Notes: generated from the sequence alone by a model not told the origin. A stretch of DNA of 64,000 nt from Muribaculaceae bacterium (GCA_910573745.1 CAJSYI010000006.1:1-64000), one strand, 5' to 3'; shown: positions 5,185 to 14,702, counted from the stretch's first letter. Numbers and translations are program-made.

Positions 5185-7218
5185 TGCTGAACAGCCGAGA
5201 GTGGAGTAGTCGCGTGAGAGCCTGAGCATCTGGTCGGTGTAAGACTCGGTGTAGTCGAGTGTTACGTCGATTATTTCGCCGTTTTTGTCGTAAGCGGGTC
5301 TGAAGACGGGGTTGACGAATCCGCGATACGGAGGTATGTCGAGCTTTGAGAAGCGGTTGAGCACTTCCTTGTGGAGCTTGGGGTCGATTTTTACGGCATA
5401 AGTGTCGATGAGCTTCTTGCCTGCGGCATAGTCGCCTTCGCTCTTTATGCGCTGAATCTCGCCGAGGAGCTGGCCGATAAGGTCGCGCATCTTCTTGTAG
5501 TCGTTGATCTTGACATAGGTTTTGCCGCCTTTCTTCACGAGCTGCACCACTTTGTCTTTCTTGCCGTGCTCAAGAATCCATTTGGCGATGAGCTGACGGT
5601 TGCGCATATGGGCTTCTTCCACGTCCTTGCCGAGTTCGATGCGGTTGAGCTGGGTCATGAGGCCGTTTAGCATGAACTTGTAGTATTCGGCCTTGTAGGC
5701 CTCAGGATTGTCGAGTACACCTATTTCCTGAAGCTTCGGGTCAGCAAGGTAATATAGGGCGAAGAGGTCGGCGCGTGCCTCTTCAAGAGCCGAACCGTTC
5801 TCTTTGAGCGCGTCAGGGTCAACGCCCGGAAGGAGTTTTCCGGAAGCGTGTCCGAGGCATTCGTGGAGGTCGGTGTGGAGCATATCGGTGATGTACAGGT
5901 AATCTTCAAGGAGCTTGCGTGTAGGCGCGTCAATCACGAACTCCTCATTGAAACCGTTGCCGTGCGAAGCCATTTCGTAGGCCTCAGTGATGTTTTCGAT
6001 TGTAACGGACTTTGAGCCGTGTGACGCACGTATCCAGTTGGCGTTCGGGAGGTTGATTCCGATGGCGGTGGAAGGGAACGCGTCGCCTCCGAGCATCGCG
6101 GCGGTGATGGCTTTGGCTGAAACCCCTTTCACGTTCTCTTTGCGGAATTTGGGGTCAACCGGGGAATTGCTCTCGAACCACTGGGCATTGTTTGAGATGG
6201 CTTCGGTGCGCTCGGACGACTTCTTGTTCTTGAAGTTCACGTATGATTCCCATGAGCCGGTCATGCCAAGGGGGTCGCTGTAGCTTTCGATGAAGCCGTT
6301 GACGAAGTCCACGTCGCTCTTGGTGTCCTCGGCCCAAAGTATGGAGTATTCATCGAAGAGGCGGAGGTCGCCGGTGATGTAGTAGTCGATGAGCTTGGTG
6401 ATGTAGGCTTTCTGTGCATCGTTCTCAGCCACGTTCTTGGCCATGTCGAGCCAGTAGATGATTTTGGCTATGGCCGGGCCATAGAGGCCGTTGAGATGAT
6501 AGTGTAGCTCTTTCAGATTGCCGTCCTTGTCCTTCACCAGCTTGGAGTTGAGACCGTAGCTGATGGGAGTGGGGTCGTTGGGGTCTTTCATCTTTGCGAA
6601 GTATTCCTCAACCTCGGCCTGGGTTACGCCGGGGCCGTAGAAGTTGCCGGCGGAAGTGGCCACGATGTCTTGCGTGCCGTCCTGGTTCACTTTCTTTGCC
6701 ATGACGGTCGGGTCGAAGATTACGGGGGCGAGGACATCGATGAGATGCTGGGCGTCCTTGCCTTTGCACACCGGGAGCATATCGGCCGGAAGGGCACGCA
6801 CCTGCTCCTCGAAGAATTCACGAGAGAATTCAGGCGTGAATTTGTCGTTTGAATAGTGGTGATGTATGCCGTTGCCGAACCATACCAGCTTCAGGTATTT
6901 CTCGAAAGCCTTGAAGTCCTTGCTGTTGCGGTCTCCTTTGTAGTTTGTGTAGATGTTCTCGAGGGTTTTGCGGATCTTGAGGTTGTAACGTCCGTTCTGG
7001 TCCCAGATGATGTCGCGCCCCATCTGCGCGGCTTGCGACAGATAGTAGAGCATCTTCTTCTGCTGTAAAGAAAGGTCTTTGAATCCGGGCACTTCATAGC
7101 GCAGCACCTCGATGTCGGCGAAACGGTCGACATGATAGTTGAAATCCTTGTTTTCGGCGGCATGGGCCTGTAGGCCTACCATTGCGCCGAGAACGAGGGC
7201 GGGAATCACTTTTTTCAT
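5179..7218 (-). CDS. Dipeptidyl-peptidase III-like M49 metallopeptidase
   Basis: The 679-residue protein removes dipeptides from peptide N-termini if it behaves like its family. The zinc signature HECLGH lies at 452-457, followed by the third-ligand region EEARADLF near 479-486, both typical of family M49. The N-terminus MKKVIPALVLGAMVGLQAHA is a signal peptide, so the enzyme is exported, probably to the periplasm. The frame is open 18 codons upstream, but only the start at 7218 gives the signal peptide. Length agrees with the Bacteroides homologues. The RlmI-like gene lies 63 bases upstream in the same direction. Confidence 0.9.
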   Translation of the reverse strand: MKKVIPALVLGAMVGLQAHAAENKDFNYHVDRFADIEVLRYEVPGFKDLSLQQKKMLYYLSQAAQMGRDIIWDQNGRYNLKIRKTLENIYTNYKGDRNSKDFKAFEKYLKLVWFGNGIHHHYSNDKFTPEFSREFFEEQVRALPADMLPVCKGKDAQHLIDVLAPVIFDPTVMAKKVNQDGTQDIVATSAGNFYGPGVTQAEVEEYFAKMKDPNDPTPISYGLNSKLVKDKDGNLKELHYHLNGLYGPAIAKIIYWLDMAKNVAENDAQKAYITKLIDYYITGDLRLFDEYSILWAEDTKSDVDFVNGFIESYSDPLGMTGSWESYVNFKNKKSSERTEAISNNAQWFESNSPVDPKFRKENVKGVSAKAITAAMLGGDAFPSTAIGINLPNANWIRASHGSKSVTIENITEAYEMASHGNGFNEEFVIDAPTRKLLEDYLYITDMLHTDLHECLGHASGKLLPGVDPDALKENGSALEEARADLFALYYLADPKLQEIGVLDNPEAYKAEYYKFMLNGLMTQLNRIELGKDVEEAHMRNRQLIAKWILEHGKKDKVVQLVKKGGKTYVKINDYKKMRDLIGQLLGEIQRIKSEGDYAAGKKLIDTYAVKIDPKLHKEVLNRFSKLDIPPYRGFVNPVFRPAYDKNGEIIDVTLDYTESYTDQMLRLSRDYSTLGCSAH

Positions 7219-7281
7219 TACGTTTATGATATTAAATTGGTTTAATCTGTTCAATATAAGAATTATTATCAAAACGAGCTC

Positions 7282-8466
7282 TTACTCCACATAAAGCACA
7301 AGCCCTTTGAGGTATTCCCCTTCGGGATGGCTTATGTCGACGGGATGGTCGGCAGGTTGGGTGAGCTGATGGAGGATGCGCACCTTGCGTCTCGACTGGG
7401 CGGCGGCACTGAACACCGCGAGGCGGAACATCTCTTTGGTTACGACCTGCGAGCAGGAGAACGTGAAAAGCACGCCTCCCGGACGAATCTTCTCGAAAGC
7501 CTTTGCATTGAGTTTCCGGTAGCCGATAAGGCCGTTCTTCAATGCGCTGCGATGTTTGGCAAACGCCGGGGGATCGAGAACGATGAGGTCATAAGCGTCT
7601 TTTTCCATCTCCGCCAAGAAACGGAAAGCGTCGGTGGCGAAAGTCTTGTGCCGGTTGTCGCCGGGGAAATTCAGCTCTATGTTTGCATCGGTAAGGGCTG
7701 CCGCCTTGGCCGAGGAGTCGACCGAATCCACCTTCTCCGCGCCGCCTCGCATGGCATAGACGGAAAAGCCGCCTGTATAGCAGAACATGTTCAGCACGCG
7801 CCGCCCTTTGGCATAGTTCTGGAGCAGCATGCGGTTTTCTCGCTGGTCAACAAAGAATCCTGTCTTCTGGCCGCGCATCCAGTCGATGTTGAACTGGAGT
7901 CCGTTCTCTGTCGCTATGTTGCCGTCGTAGCTTCCTGCGAGATACTCGTTTTCAGGGTCGAGCCGGGCTTTGTACGGAAGCGTGGTCTCACTTTTGTAGT
8001 ACACATTGCGGATGCATGCCCCGGGCAGCTCGGTAAGGGCGGCCGCTATTCTATGTCGTTCGAAGTGCATGCCCGGCGAATGCGCCTGCACCACAGCCGT
8101 GTCGCCGTATATGTCCACTACGAGTCCGGGCAGGAAGTCCCCTTCGCCGTGCACGAGGCGGAAACAGTCGTTGTCGGGGCGTATCAGGTCCAACGTCTGC
8201 CTGAGGGCGAATGCGCTCTGCAGCCGACGGGAAAAGAAATCTTCGGAAATCCCGGAGTCTCCGAATTCCAGTATTCTCACCGCGATGCTTCCTATCTGGA
8301 AATGCCCCGTACCGAGTACATCGCCCGCAGAACTGACCACCACGGCGGTTTCGCCTTCTTCGATACCTTCGGGCAACGAGGCTATGGCGCCGGAAAACAC
8401 CCATGGGTGTCTTCTGAGCAGCGACTCCTCTTTTCCTTTTTTCAGTCGTATTATCTTGTTTTCCAT
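7282..8466 (-). CDS. RlmI-like class I SAM-dependent rRNA cytosine methyltransferase
   Basis: The 394-residue protein has an N-terminal PUA-like part (LKKGKEESLLRRHPWVFSGA, through about residue 75), a central beta-rich domain and a C-terminal Rossmann methylase domain. The SAM motif VLNMFCYTGGFSVYA lies near residue 220, the DPPAFAK motif near 295 and TFSCSQ with the likely catalytic cysteine near 335. This order is that of RlmI, which makes 5-methylcytosine at position 1962 of 23S rRNA. Target assignment rests on family resemblance. The restriction-modification pair lies 11 bases upstream and may be cotranscribed. Confidence 0.88.
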   Translation of the reverse strand: MENKIIRLKKGKEESLLRRHPWVFSGAIASLPEGIEEGETAVVVSSAGDVLGTGHFQIGSIAVRILEFGDSGISEDFFSRRLQSAFALRQTLDLIRPDNDCFRLVHGEGDFLPGLVVDIYGDTAVVQAHSPGMHFERHRIAAALTELPGACIRNVYYKSETTLPYKARLDPENEYLAGSYDGNIATENGLQFNIDWMRGQKTGFFVDQRENRMLLQNYAKGRRVLNMFCYTGGFSVYAMRGGAEKVDSVDSSAKAAALTDANIELNFPGDNRHKTFATDAFRFLAEMEKDAYDLIVLDPPAFAKHRSALKNGLIGYRKLNAKAFEKIRPGGVLFTFSCSQVVTKEMFRLAVFSAAAQSRRKVRILHQLTQPADHPVDISHPEGEYLKGLVLYVE

Positions 8467-8477
8467 TGGATTTCGAT

Positions 8478-9815
8478 TTATATCAGATTTGCGAGCCGGA
8501 CGCCGATTCGCTCCACAATGCCGGTTACCAGCGCGTTTCCCATCAGAAAGGCCCTGCGCGAATCCGATGCGCCCTCGGTATGATTGTCCGGGAACATGTT
8601 GAGTCGTTCAAGCTCGATGGGGACAAGCCTGCGGTAACGTCCGGATTCTGTCTTCACCACATGTTTGAACCTTGACGGTGAAGAGCCTCCCTCTCCGGTT
8701 ATTATTGTCCGCGAGGGCTTGTCGGTGCTGTCTGGGAATGACATGGCTCCTTCGGAGTAGTTGTATTCAAATCCGGTCGCTTTGTTGATTCGTTTTTCCT
8801 TTTTCCCGCCTTTCGCGTAACGCCATTTGCCGACTTCCTGATCTGGGATGAAGAAGTCTTCCTGAACTTCGGCTTCATGCACTAGTATGTCTCGCAGCAA
8901 TATTGAGAGTCCGGCGTGGTCAGGTGTGAGAGCTTCGGTATAAACATGCCGGCCTGTCATTATTCCTGAATTGGCGAAGGGGGAAGTCGTTTTGCCTGCA
9001 TTGAAATTTTCTGAGATTTCAGGAAGTGATCCTTCTATGGCAAAGTCGTTTCGTTTTGCATACTCATCTTTCACAGGAAAGGACGCTGCCATTATTCCTT
9101 CGGATTCAATCCATCTCCACGGGTCGGCTGCCTTTGATGCGATTTTCGTTCTGTTACTGAAAGCAAAGATGTATGTACGCCGCCGACGTTGAGGCATGCC
9201 GTATTCTGCGGCATTTATGACTCGCCATTCCGCATTATATCCTAAGTCTGACAGGGATGCGAGAATCAAGGCAAAGTCCCTTCCGCGTTGTCTTGCCGGC
9301 GACCCGAGAAGACGGTCAACGTTTTCGAGCAATAGATACTTCGGAGGGCATTTGTGGTCGCGCAGGATTCTGTGTATTTCCCACCATAGCACACCTTTTT
9401 TCCCTTCTATCCCCCCAGAATGTTTCAGTGTGGTAGCGACAGAATAGTCTTGACAAGGGAAACCGCCGACGAGCATGTCGGCATCTGGAATGTCATCGAC
9501 TGATACTGTGGCTATGTCTTGGTTGCAGTGTCCGGAGGCACCGAAATTGCGGCAATATATGACGGAGGCATCCTGACGTTTGGTGGAAGGCTCCCATTGG
9601 TTGTTCCATACGGTTTTGAAGCGTTCTGATGCTCTTTCCAAACCTATACGGAACCCCCCGACACCCGCGAACAGTTCAATGACGCGAATATCGTCTTGAC
9701 TGGCAGCTATGGTTTCGTCCGGGAACATATCTGGAATTATGCAAGTCCGGCTATAGTTTGCCACAGCTTCGCAAACCTTATGATGTTCAGATTGATATGT
9801 CTCGTAAGTTTTCAT
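8478..9815 (-). CDS. DNA (cytosine-5) methyltransferase of a GATC-type R-M system
   Basis: The 445-residue enzyme contains the C5-methylase motifs in order: ELFAGVGGFRIGLE (47-60) for SAM binding, GGFPCQDYS (118-126) with catalytic Cys122, LLENVDRL (163-170) and the QRRRR motif near 210. The target recognition region lies between about 240 and 370. It overlaps the Sau3AI-like endonuclease gene by four bases, so its target is probably GATC with methylation of the cytosine. That target is inferred from the partner, not read from this protein. Vsr, the repair partner of 5-methylcytosine methylases, is encoded 10 kb away at 20195. Confidence 0.92.
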   Translation of the reverse strand: MKTYETYQSEHHKVCEAVANYSRTCIIPDMFPDETIAASQDDIRVIELFAGVGGFRIGLERASERFKTVWNNQWEPSTKRQDASVIYCRNFGASGHCNQDIATVSVDDIPDADMLVGGFPCQDYSVATTLKHSGGIEGKKGVLWWEIHRILRDHKCPPKYLLLENVDRLLGSPARQRGRDFALILASLSDLGYNAEWRVINAAEYGMPQRRRRTYIFAFSNRTKIASKAADPWRWIESEGIMAASFPVKDEYAKRNDFAIEGSLPEISENFNAGKTTSPFANSGIMTGRHVYTEALTPDHAGLSILLRDILVHEAEVQEDFFIPDQEVGKWRYAKGGKKEKRINKATGFEYNYSEGAMSFPDSTDKPSRTIITGEGGSSPSRFKHVVKTESGRYRRLVPIELERLNMFPDNHTEGASDSRRAFLMGNALVTGIVERIGVRLANLI

Positions 9816-11281
9816 CCTTTTGAGTAGGCTTCAATTACAGATTTCACATATTTGGCATTGAACCAATAACATAACTTGTCTGCCATACCTCCGTTCGGAT
9901 TGACGGCGCAGTTTTTGTAGTTTCCTTTTTTCCCTTTTTGTCGTATGTGGAAATCCTTGTCGTCGCTTATGTTCCAGAATGAGTCAAGACTGATCCGGTC
10001 ATTAACCACCTGTTCTTTGATATGGCGCCAGAAATCTTTTGCTCTATCCAGGTCTCGTGGTGGCATTGTCCAGAAAAAGACTTTGTCCAGTACGTATGCG
10101 TTTTCGTTGGTTGTTTGTCCGGTCTTTCTGTTCCTGATTTCGATTTCTCTGTCTGTTTCTTTGAATACGACAAAAAGGAATCTTCTTGTAAAGAGTTCGT
10201 AAAGTTCGGAATCCTCCCATTCGTCGTTTTCATAGATTTCCTGATAGTCGATGTTTTTGAACGACATGCTCTCTTTAGGCATCCCGTTGCCGGATATTCT
10301 TACGGTTTTCAGTATGATTCCTGATTTCAGGAATTCCTCGGCAGACGTGATTCGTTTGCTTGCCTTGTCGGAGGCTATTAGTCCTGCGATGTCGGCATGC
10401 TTGCTTTTGGACTGATAGGCATCTTCTTCGAGAGAGTCGCATATCTCGATGTAGTCCATACCTAAGAAACGGCTGAAACGCTGGGTGATCACTTGCTCAA
10501 AGGATGCTTTGCGCAGTTCGTCTTCACTGACGAGTTGAAGCTTTTCATTTTTTCTTCTGCTGAAATTTGAATAGCTGCGATTCTTTTGTCCGGTTACGTG
10601 GCTTAGCACGTAACGCATATATGACGGCTTGAGGCTGAAAGCACGCTTCTTTGCCTTGACGGCAGAGTAGGGCTGGTCTTGAGGGTTGTCTCCTTTTTGT
10701 CCTTTGCGGCATGCCCCGAGGTAAAGGGTGTCTCCTTCCGACAAAAGATGAGCGTTTCCTTCCTTGACTTTTGTCCTGATGGTCTCGTAGTCGCTTTCAA
10801 TGATCATAAGGTCTTTTTCAGGAAGCTGCCAAAGCACACGGAATAGGAACTCATAATCGTAGAGAGGCACGTCCTTTTTGTGAAGATAGAAAAGGAGAAG
10901 CATCAGCCCGCATTTACGCAAAAGATGTGAATCCTTGAAATCTGTGGCAACCAGCTCAAAATAGTCAATCATCGTGCATACAAGACGCTCTTTTATGCGA
11001 AACGAGCCGTCTTTGCCGGAGCGCAGGAGTGGTGTGCATTTCAGCTCCAATGAAGCTTCGGAAAAATCGGCGGAACGGTCGGAATTGACGCCGTATCCGA
11101 AAAACAGTTCTTCCACCATTTGTCCCAGACCGCCTTTCCCTTTGCGCAAACGTTCCATTGCGGCCTTGCCGACAATGGAATGAAGCGACTTCCCGATTAT
11201 GTTTTCACTATAATCGAAGATGGCCTCAGGGTCGGTGCGGTCGAAGTCGGCTTTTATGGATGTGTCCGTGGTGGATGTCAT
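9812..11281 (-). CDS. Sau3AI-family type II restriction endonuclease
   Basis: The 489-residue protein shows the MutH/Sau3AI catalytic region GKGGLGQMVEELFFGYG (48-64) followed by ADF and LELK, giving Asp72, Glu79 and Lys81 in the D-(x)n-ExK pattern. Sau3AI cuts before GATC as a pseudo-tandem enzyme; the length here is about the same as Sau3AI and the C-terminal half should hold the second, allosteric MutH-like domain. The endonuclease gene comes first in the operon and the methylase second, with a four-base overlap. Its sequence is more AT-rich than rseP and rlmI around it, which suggests transfer into a housekeeping gene string. Confidence 0.9.
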   Translation of the reverse strand: MTSTTDTSIKADFDRTDPEAIFDYSENIIGKSLHSIVGKAAMERLRKGKGGLGQMVEELFFGYGVNSDRSADFSEASLELKCTPLLRSGKDGSFRIKERLVCTMIDYFELVATDFKDSHLLRKCGLMLLLFYLHKKDVPLYDYEFLFRVLWQLPEKDLMIIESDYETIRTKVKEGNAHLLSEGDTLYLGACRKGQKGDNPQDQPYSAVKAKKRAFSLKPSYMRYVLSHVTGQKNRSYSNFSRRKNEKLQLVSEDELRKASFEQVITQRFSRFLGMDYIEICDSLEEDAYQSKSKHADIAGLIASDKASKRITSAEEFLKSGIILKTVRISGNGMPKESMSFKNIDYQEIYENDEWEDSELYELFTRRFLFVVFKETDREIEIRNRKTGQTTNENAYVLDKVFFWTMPPRDLDRAKDFWRHIKEQVVNDRISLDSFWNISDDKDFHIRQKGKKGNYKNCAVNPNGGMADKLCYWFNAKYVKSVIEAYSKG

Positions 11282-11302
11282 AGTGGTGCGGTGTCCGGCG
11301 GA

Positions 11303-12751
11303 TTACTTGAAGAGTCGGATGATGTCCATGCCGTTGGCGTAGATGAGCAGGAGCAGAATCAGTGCCATGCCTGTCATTTGTGCGTATTCCATGAACTTCT
11401 CGCTTGGCTTGCGGCGGAAGATCACTTCATACAGAAGAAACATCACGTGGCCGCCGTCGAGGGCCGGAATGGGGAGGATGTTCATGAAGGCCAGTGCCAC
11501 AGACAGGAAAGCGGCTATGTTCCAGAATGCTGTCCAGTCCCAGCTGTCAGGGAAGATGCTGCCTATTGTGCCGAACCCTCCGACGCTCTTGGCTCCTTCT
11601 TTGGTGAAGACGAGCTTCATGGACTTGGCATAAGAGGTCAGCTTTTCCGTGCCCATCTCGATGCCGCGCGGTATGGATGCGAGAAGCCCGTATTTCTTCT
11701 CTTCATATTTGTAGAATGCGGCCGGGTTCAGTTCAAGCCCGATGCCCATCTTGGAGCCTTCCGACAGTTTGACAGGCAGTGTGAGGGTGTCGGGATGCGC
11801 TTTTCCGCTGGTTCCGCGTGCTATCTTGACGCTTACGGTCTGTCCGGGATGGTTTTCAAGCGTGGCGAGGAACATATCTAGGCTTGGGGTGGCCACGGAA
11901 TCAATCGCTATGATGCGGTCGCCGGTAATGATTCCGGCCTTGTCTGCTCCTCCGCCGGGAGATACCTGGGTTATTTCCGCAGGTATGCGGTAGGCCATGA
12001 AGTTTACCGGCGATTGTCCGCTTTTCGCTTCCTTTTCAAGCATGAACATCATCTTTTCGGGTATGGCTATGCTTACAGTGTCTTTACCGTCGCGCAGCAC
12101 CTTCACTTCTTTCGCCTGAGCCATCGCCATACGCGCATCGGCAGGAAAGTCGAGCGTCTTGCCGTCGGCGGAAAGGGGGATGTCGCCGTCGCGGAAACCG
12201 GCTTCCTTGGCAGCCTCGGAATATGTCATTCCCATTTTTGCGTTGTGGAACGGCACATATTTTTCTCCCGTGGCATATACGATGCCGGCGTATATGATTA
12301 TGGCGAGGAGGAAATTGAACAGCACGCCGGCCACCATTATGAGGAGACGCTGCCATGCGGGCTTTGTCCGGAACTCCCATTCTTTCGGAGGGAGCTTCAT
12401 CTGCTCCTTGTCCATCGATTCGTCGATCATTCCGGCTATCTTGCAGTAGCCGCCGAGCGGCAGCCAGCCTATGCCGTATTCGGTGTCGCCCCAGAACTTG
12501 CCTTTCCCCTCTGATTCCTTTTCGTCGTCTTCAGGATTGGCGCCTTTGAAATGCCTCTTCTTGTTGAGGAATCCGTAATATCTTTTGGGTTTCCATTTGA
12601 AAAGCTGTGTCCACGGATTGAAGAATATGTAGAACTTCTCAACTTTCACACCGAATATCCTTGCGAACAGGAAATGCCCGAACTCATGGATTATCACGAG
12701 TATCGCGAAAGCGAGTATGAGTTGGGCGGCTTTTATGAGGAATGTGTCCAT
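11303..12751 (-). CDS. rseP: RseP-type site-2 zinc metalloprotease
   Basis: This inner-membrane protease cleaves transmembrane segments, classically the anti-sigma factor in the envelope stress pathway. The 482-residue protein has the active-site motif HEFGH at 22-26 in the first membrane helix and NILPIPALDGGH at 424-435 in the third. PDZ-like sequence fills about residues 200-310 (QVSPGGGADKAGIITGDRII). An insert of charged residues near 60-110 is typical for Bacteroidales homologues. dxr lies 47 bases upstream in the same direction, the usual bacterial pairing. The restriction pair is inserted 21 bases downstream. Confidence 0.95.
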   Translation of the reverse strand: MDTFLIKAAQLILAFAILVIIHEFGHFLFARIFGVKVEKFYIFFNPWTQLFKWKPKRYYGFLNKKRHFKGANPEDDEKESEGKGKFWGDTEYGIGWLPLGGYCKIAGMIDESMDKEQMKLPPKEWEFRTKPAWQRLLIMVAGVLFNFLLAIIIYAGIVYATGEKYVPFHNAKMGMTYSEAAKEAGFRDGDIPLSADGKTLDFPADARMAMAQAKEVKVLRDGKDTVSIAIPEKMMFMLEKEAKSGQSPVNFMAYRIPAEITQVSPGGGADKAGIITGDRIIAIDSVATPSLDMFLATLENHPGQTVSVKIARGTSGKAHPDTLTLPVKLSEGSKMGIGLELNPAAFYKYEEKKYGLLASIPRGIEMGTEKLTSYAKSMKLVFTKEGAKSVGGFGTIGSIFPDSWDWTAFWNIAAFLSVALAFMNILPIPALDGGHVMFLLYEVIFRRKPSEKFMEYAQMTGMALILLLLIYANGMDIIRLFK

Positions 12752-12798
12752 TAGGGTGTCTGCAAACAGGTTGATGCGGTTTTTTGTAATGATTGTAT

Positions 12799-13971
12799 TT
12801 ATCTTGCTGAGGCCGTCAGGGCCTCTTCTGCCTTGGCTCTGGCCTCGGCATTGGTGGCCACGAGGTCTTCGTAAGCCGGTGAGGCGTGGAATCCGGTTGT
12901 CTTCATCGTGTATTCCACAAGGCGCGGTATGTCTCCGAAAACAATTTCTCCGCGCAGGAATGCCGCCACGGCTACTTCGTTGGCCGCGTTGAGCACGCAG
13001 GGCATATTGCCGCCTGCGGCTATGGCGTCGAATGCGAAGCCGAGCATCGGGAACTTTTCCATATCCGGAGCCTCAAACGTAAGAGTGGCGTATTGGGCAA
13101 GTTCCAACGGTTTCTGGCGTGTGGCCAGTCGGTCGGGATATCCGAGGGCATAGCGTATGGGCAGATGCATGTCGGGCACTCCGAGCTGGGCCTTTACAGA
13201 GCCGTCGGCAAACTGCACCATGGAGTGGACGATGGACTGCGGATGCACCACGATTTCGATTCTGTCTGCCGGACAGTCGAAGAGCCATCTGGCCTCGATC
13301 ATCTCAAACCCTTTGTTCATCATCGAAGCCGAATCGATGGTTACCTTTGCGCCCATCGACCAGTTGGGATGCTTCAGCGCATCGGCTGCGGTGGCTTTTT
13401 CCACATCTTCGCGCCGCCATGTGCGGAAAGGGCCTCCGCTTGCGGTAAGGATTATTTTTTCCGCTTCCTCTGTCTTTTCACCTTGCAGGCACTGGAAAAT
13501 GGCGGAATGCTCGCTGTCCACGGGCACGAGCGAGGCTCCATGGCGTCCGACGAGGCGCGTGATCAGGTCTCCGGCCACGACAAGCGTCTCCTTGTTGGCC
13601 AAGGCTATTGTCTTTCCTCCTTTGATGGCCTCTATGGTAGGGAGGAGGCCGCTGTAGCCCACCATGGCGGTTACCACCGTGTCGATACGGCTGTCCGTCA
13701 CGGCTTCGGCTATGGCTTTGCTTCCTGCTTCGACCTCTACCGGGAGGCCTGACAACGCTTCCCTGAGATGGGGCAGTGCGGTCTCGTCGGCAATCACCGC
13801 CTTGTGCGGCAAGAAACGGCGTGCCTGTTCGGCGAGAAGCCTCCAGTTGCGCCCGGCTGTCAGCAATGTGGCCCGGAAACGCTGTGGATACTCCGATATG
13901 ATGTCGAGGGCCTGGGTGCCTATGCTCCCTGTACTCCCGAGGATTGCTATGTTTTTTACGTTGGAATCCAA
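12799..13971 (-). CDS. dxr: 1-deoxy-D-xylulose 5-phosphate reductoisomerase
   Basis: This cytosolic NADPH enzyme makes 2-C-methyl-D-erythritol 4-phosphate, the second step of the MEP isoprenoid pathway. The 390-residue protein begins with the nucleotide-binding loop GSTGSIGTQALD (11-22). It carries the substrate and metal site VPVDSEHSAIFQCL near residue 150 and the family signature IDSASMMNKGFEMIEA near 210. Length is normal for DXR. Its promoter lies at 14035-14066 and rseP follows in the same transcription unit. Confidence 0.96.
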   Translation of the reverse strand: MDSNVKNIAILGSTGSIGTQALDIISEYPQRFRATLLTAGRNWRLLAEQARRFLPHKAVIADETALPHLREALSGLPVEVEAGSKAIAEAVTDSRIDTVVTAMVGYSGLLPTIEAIKGGKTIALANKETLVVAGDLITRLVGRHGASLVPVDSEHSAIFQCLQGEKTEEAEKIILTASGGPFRTWRREDVEKATAADALKHPNWSMGAKVTIDSASMMNKGFEMIEARWLFDCPADRIEIVVHPQSIVHSMVQFADGSVKAQLGVPDMHLPIRYALGYPDRLATRQKPLELAQYATLTFEAPDMEKFPMLGFAFDAIAAGGNMPCVLNAANEVAVAAFLRGEIVFGDIPRLVEYTMKTTGFHASPAYEDLVATNAEARAKAEEALTASAR

Positions 13972-14034
13972 ACGATTGAAGTGTTTTATAGGAGAGGGAG
14001 CGTTTATGTGCAGGCTCCCGTAGCTTTTAAGACG

Positions 14035-14066
14035 CGAATTTAGTCAATTTTCCCGACATTCGCAAA
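14035..14066 (-). promoter_or_regulatory. dxr promoter
   Basis: On the minus strand TTTG (14066-14063), a 20-nt spacer and TAAATTCG (14042-14035) match the Bacteroidota promoter with one deviation in the -7 box. The expected transcript would start about 55 bases before the dxr ATG. Confidence 0.6.
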
Positions 14067-14086
14067 TCGGCCCTCCTGCATTGCAG

Positions 14087-14118
14087 AACCGACCGCAATG
14101 GTCGGTTTGCGGTCGGTT
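14087..14118. terminator. Hairpin between dxr and the secreted Thr-rich protein
   Basis: The arms aaccgaccgca (14087-14097) and tgcggtcggtt (14108-14118) are perfectly complementary. The right arm is part of a short tandem repeat (ggtcggtttg twice). It would end minus-strand transcription from 14201, though the T-run is poor on that side. Confidence 0.4.
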
Positions 14119-14200
14119 TGTTTCTGCAGCGAAGCAGATTGCGTTACAAATGCCTGTCTGGAAACATATTCTGGTTCTTACGGGTTCAGGATGAATTTTG

Positions 14201-14608
14201 TCAAATCCTGCCTTTGGGATATTTGTGTGGGAAATGCCTGTGGAGTACAGAACGGACAGGAGCGTCGCATACTATTGTGGCGCGTTTGATTACTTCTCCG
14301 TCGGGAAGTGAATATGATTTGGCCATGACAGTGCGTGCCGGATTGTTGGAGACGGGCATCACCTTTGTGTGGACTATCACTTCGACGCCGCCGTCGGTGC
14401 GCCCTTTGCATGGATTGTGCTTGCGGTTGAGGTCTATGCTTTCTCCGTAGAAATGCTCCGTGATTTCGGCTTTAAATGAGGATGACGTGGTGGTGATGCC
14501 GTCGGTCGTTGTGGTTGTCGTGGTTTGTGTGGTGGTGAACGTGTCCTCGGCTGTAGCGCAGAGATGGCACGATGAAGCGACCAGAAGAGCGAAAATGAAG
14601 TTTTTCAT
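14201..14608 (-). CDS. Small secreted protein with a threonine-rich stretch
   Basis: The 135-residue product starts with a signal peptide, MKNFIFALLVASSCHLCATA. Next comes a Thr-rich low-complexity run (residues 23-45, mostly T with a few S, D and G). The remaining 90 residues contain KAEITEHFYGESIDLNRKH and two cysteines (NPCKGRTDGG and IVCDAPV) that could form a disulfide. I recognise no family. The gene stands alone between a hairpin and the gdhA terminator. A surface or periplasmic location is inferred from the signal peptide. Confidence 0.65.
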   Translation of the reverse strand: MKNFIFALLVASSCHLCATAEDTFTTTQTTTTTTTDGITTTSSSFKAEITEHFYGESIDLNRKHNPCKGRTDGGVEVIVHTKVMPVSNNPARTVMAKSYSLPDGEVIKRATIVCDAPVRSVLHRHFPHKYPKGRI

Positions 14609-14641
14609 ACAAATGAATGATTGTTTAGTTTTGAAAATGAA

Positions 14642-14677
14642 ATCGGAGATTAATCCGCTTGCGGATTAATCTCCGAT
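14642..14677 (-). terminator. Intrinsic terminator of gdhA
   Basis: A perfect 17-bp stem with a two-base centre lies 25 bases after the gdhA stop codon. On the minus strand it is followed by TTCATTTTC, a modest T-rich tail. Confidence 0.75.
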
Positions 14678-14702
14678 GGGTGTTTATTCTACCGGTTCGG
14701 TA

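Noticed and set aside
7327..8583. 418-codon plus-strand open frame
   Set aside because: It lies antisense to the complete RlmI-like gene and has no domain or signal; GC-rich coding DNA often leaves the opposite strand open.
11120..11881. 253-codon plus-strand frame across the R-M/rseP boundary
   Set aside because: Overlaps two well-supported genes in antisense and shows no family features.
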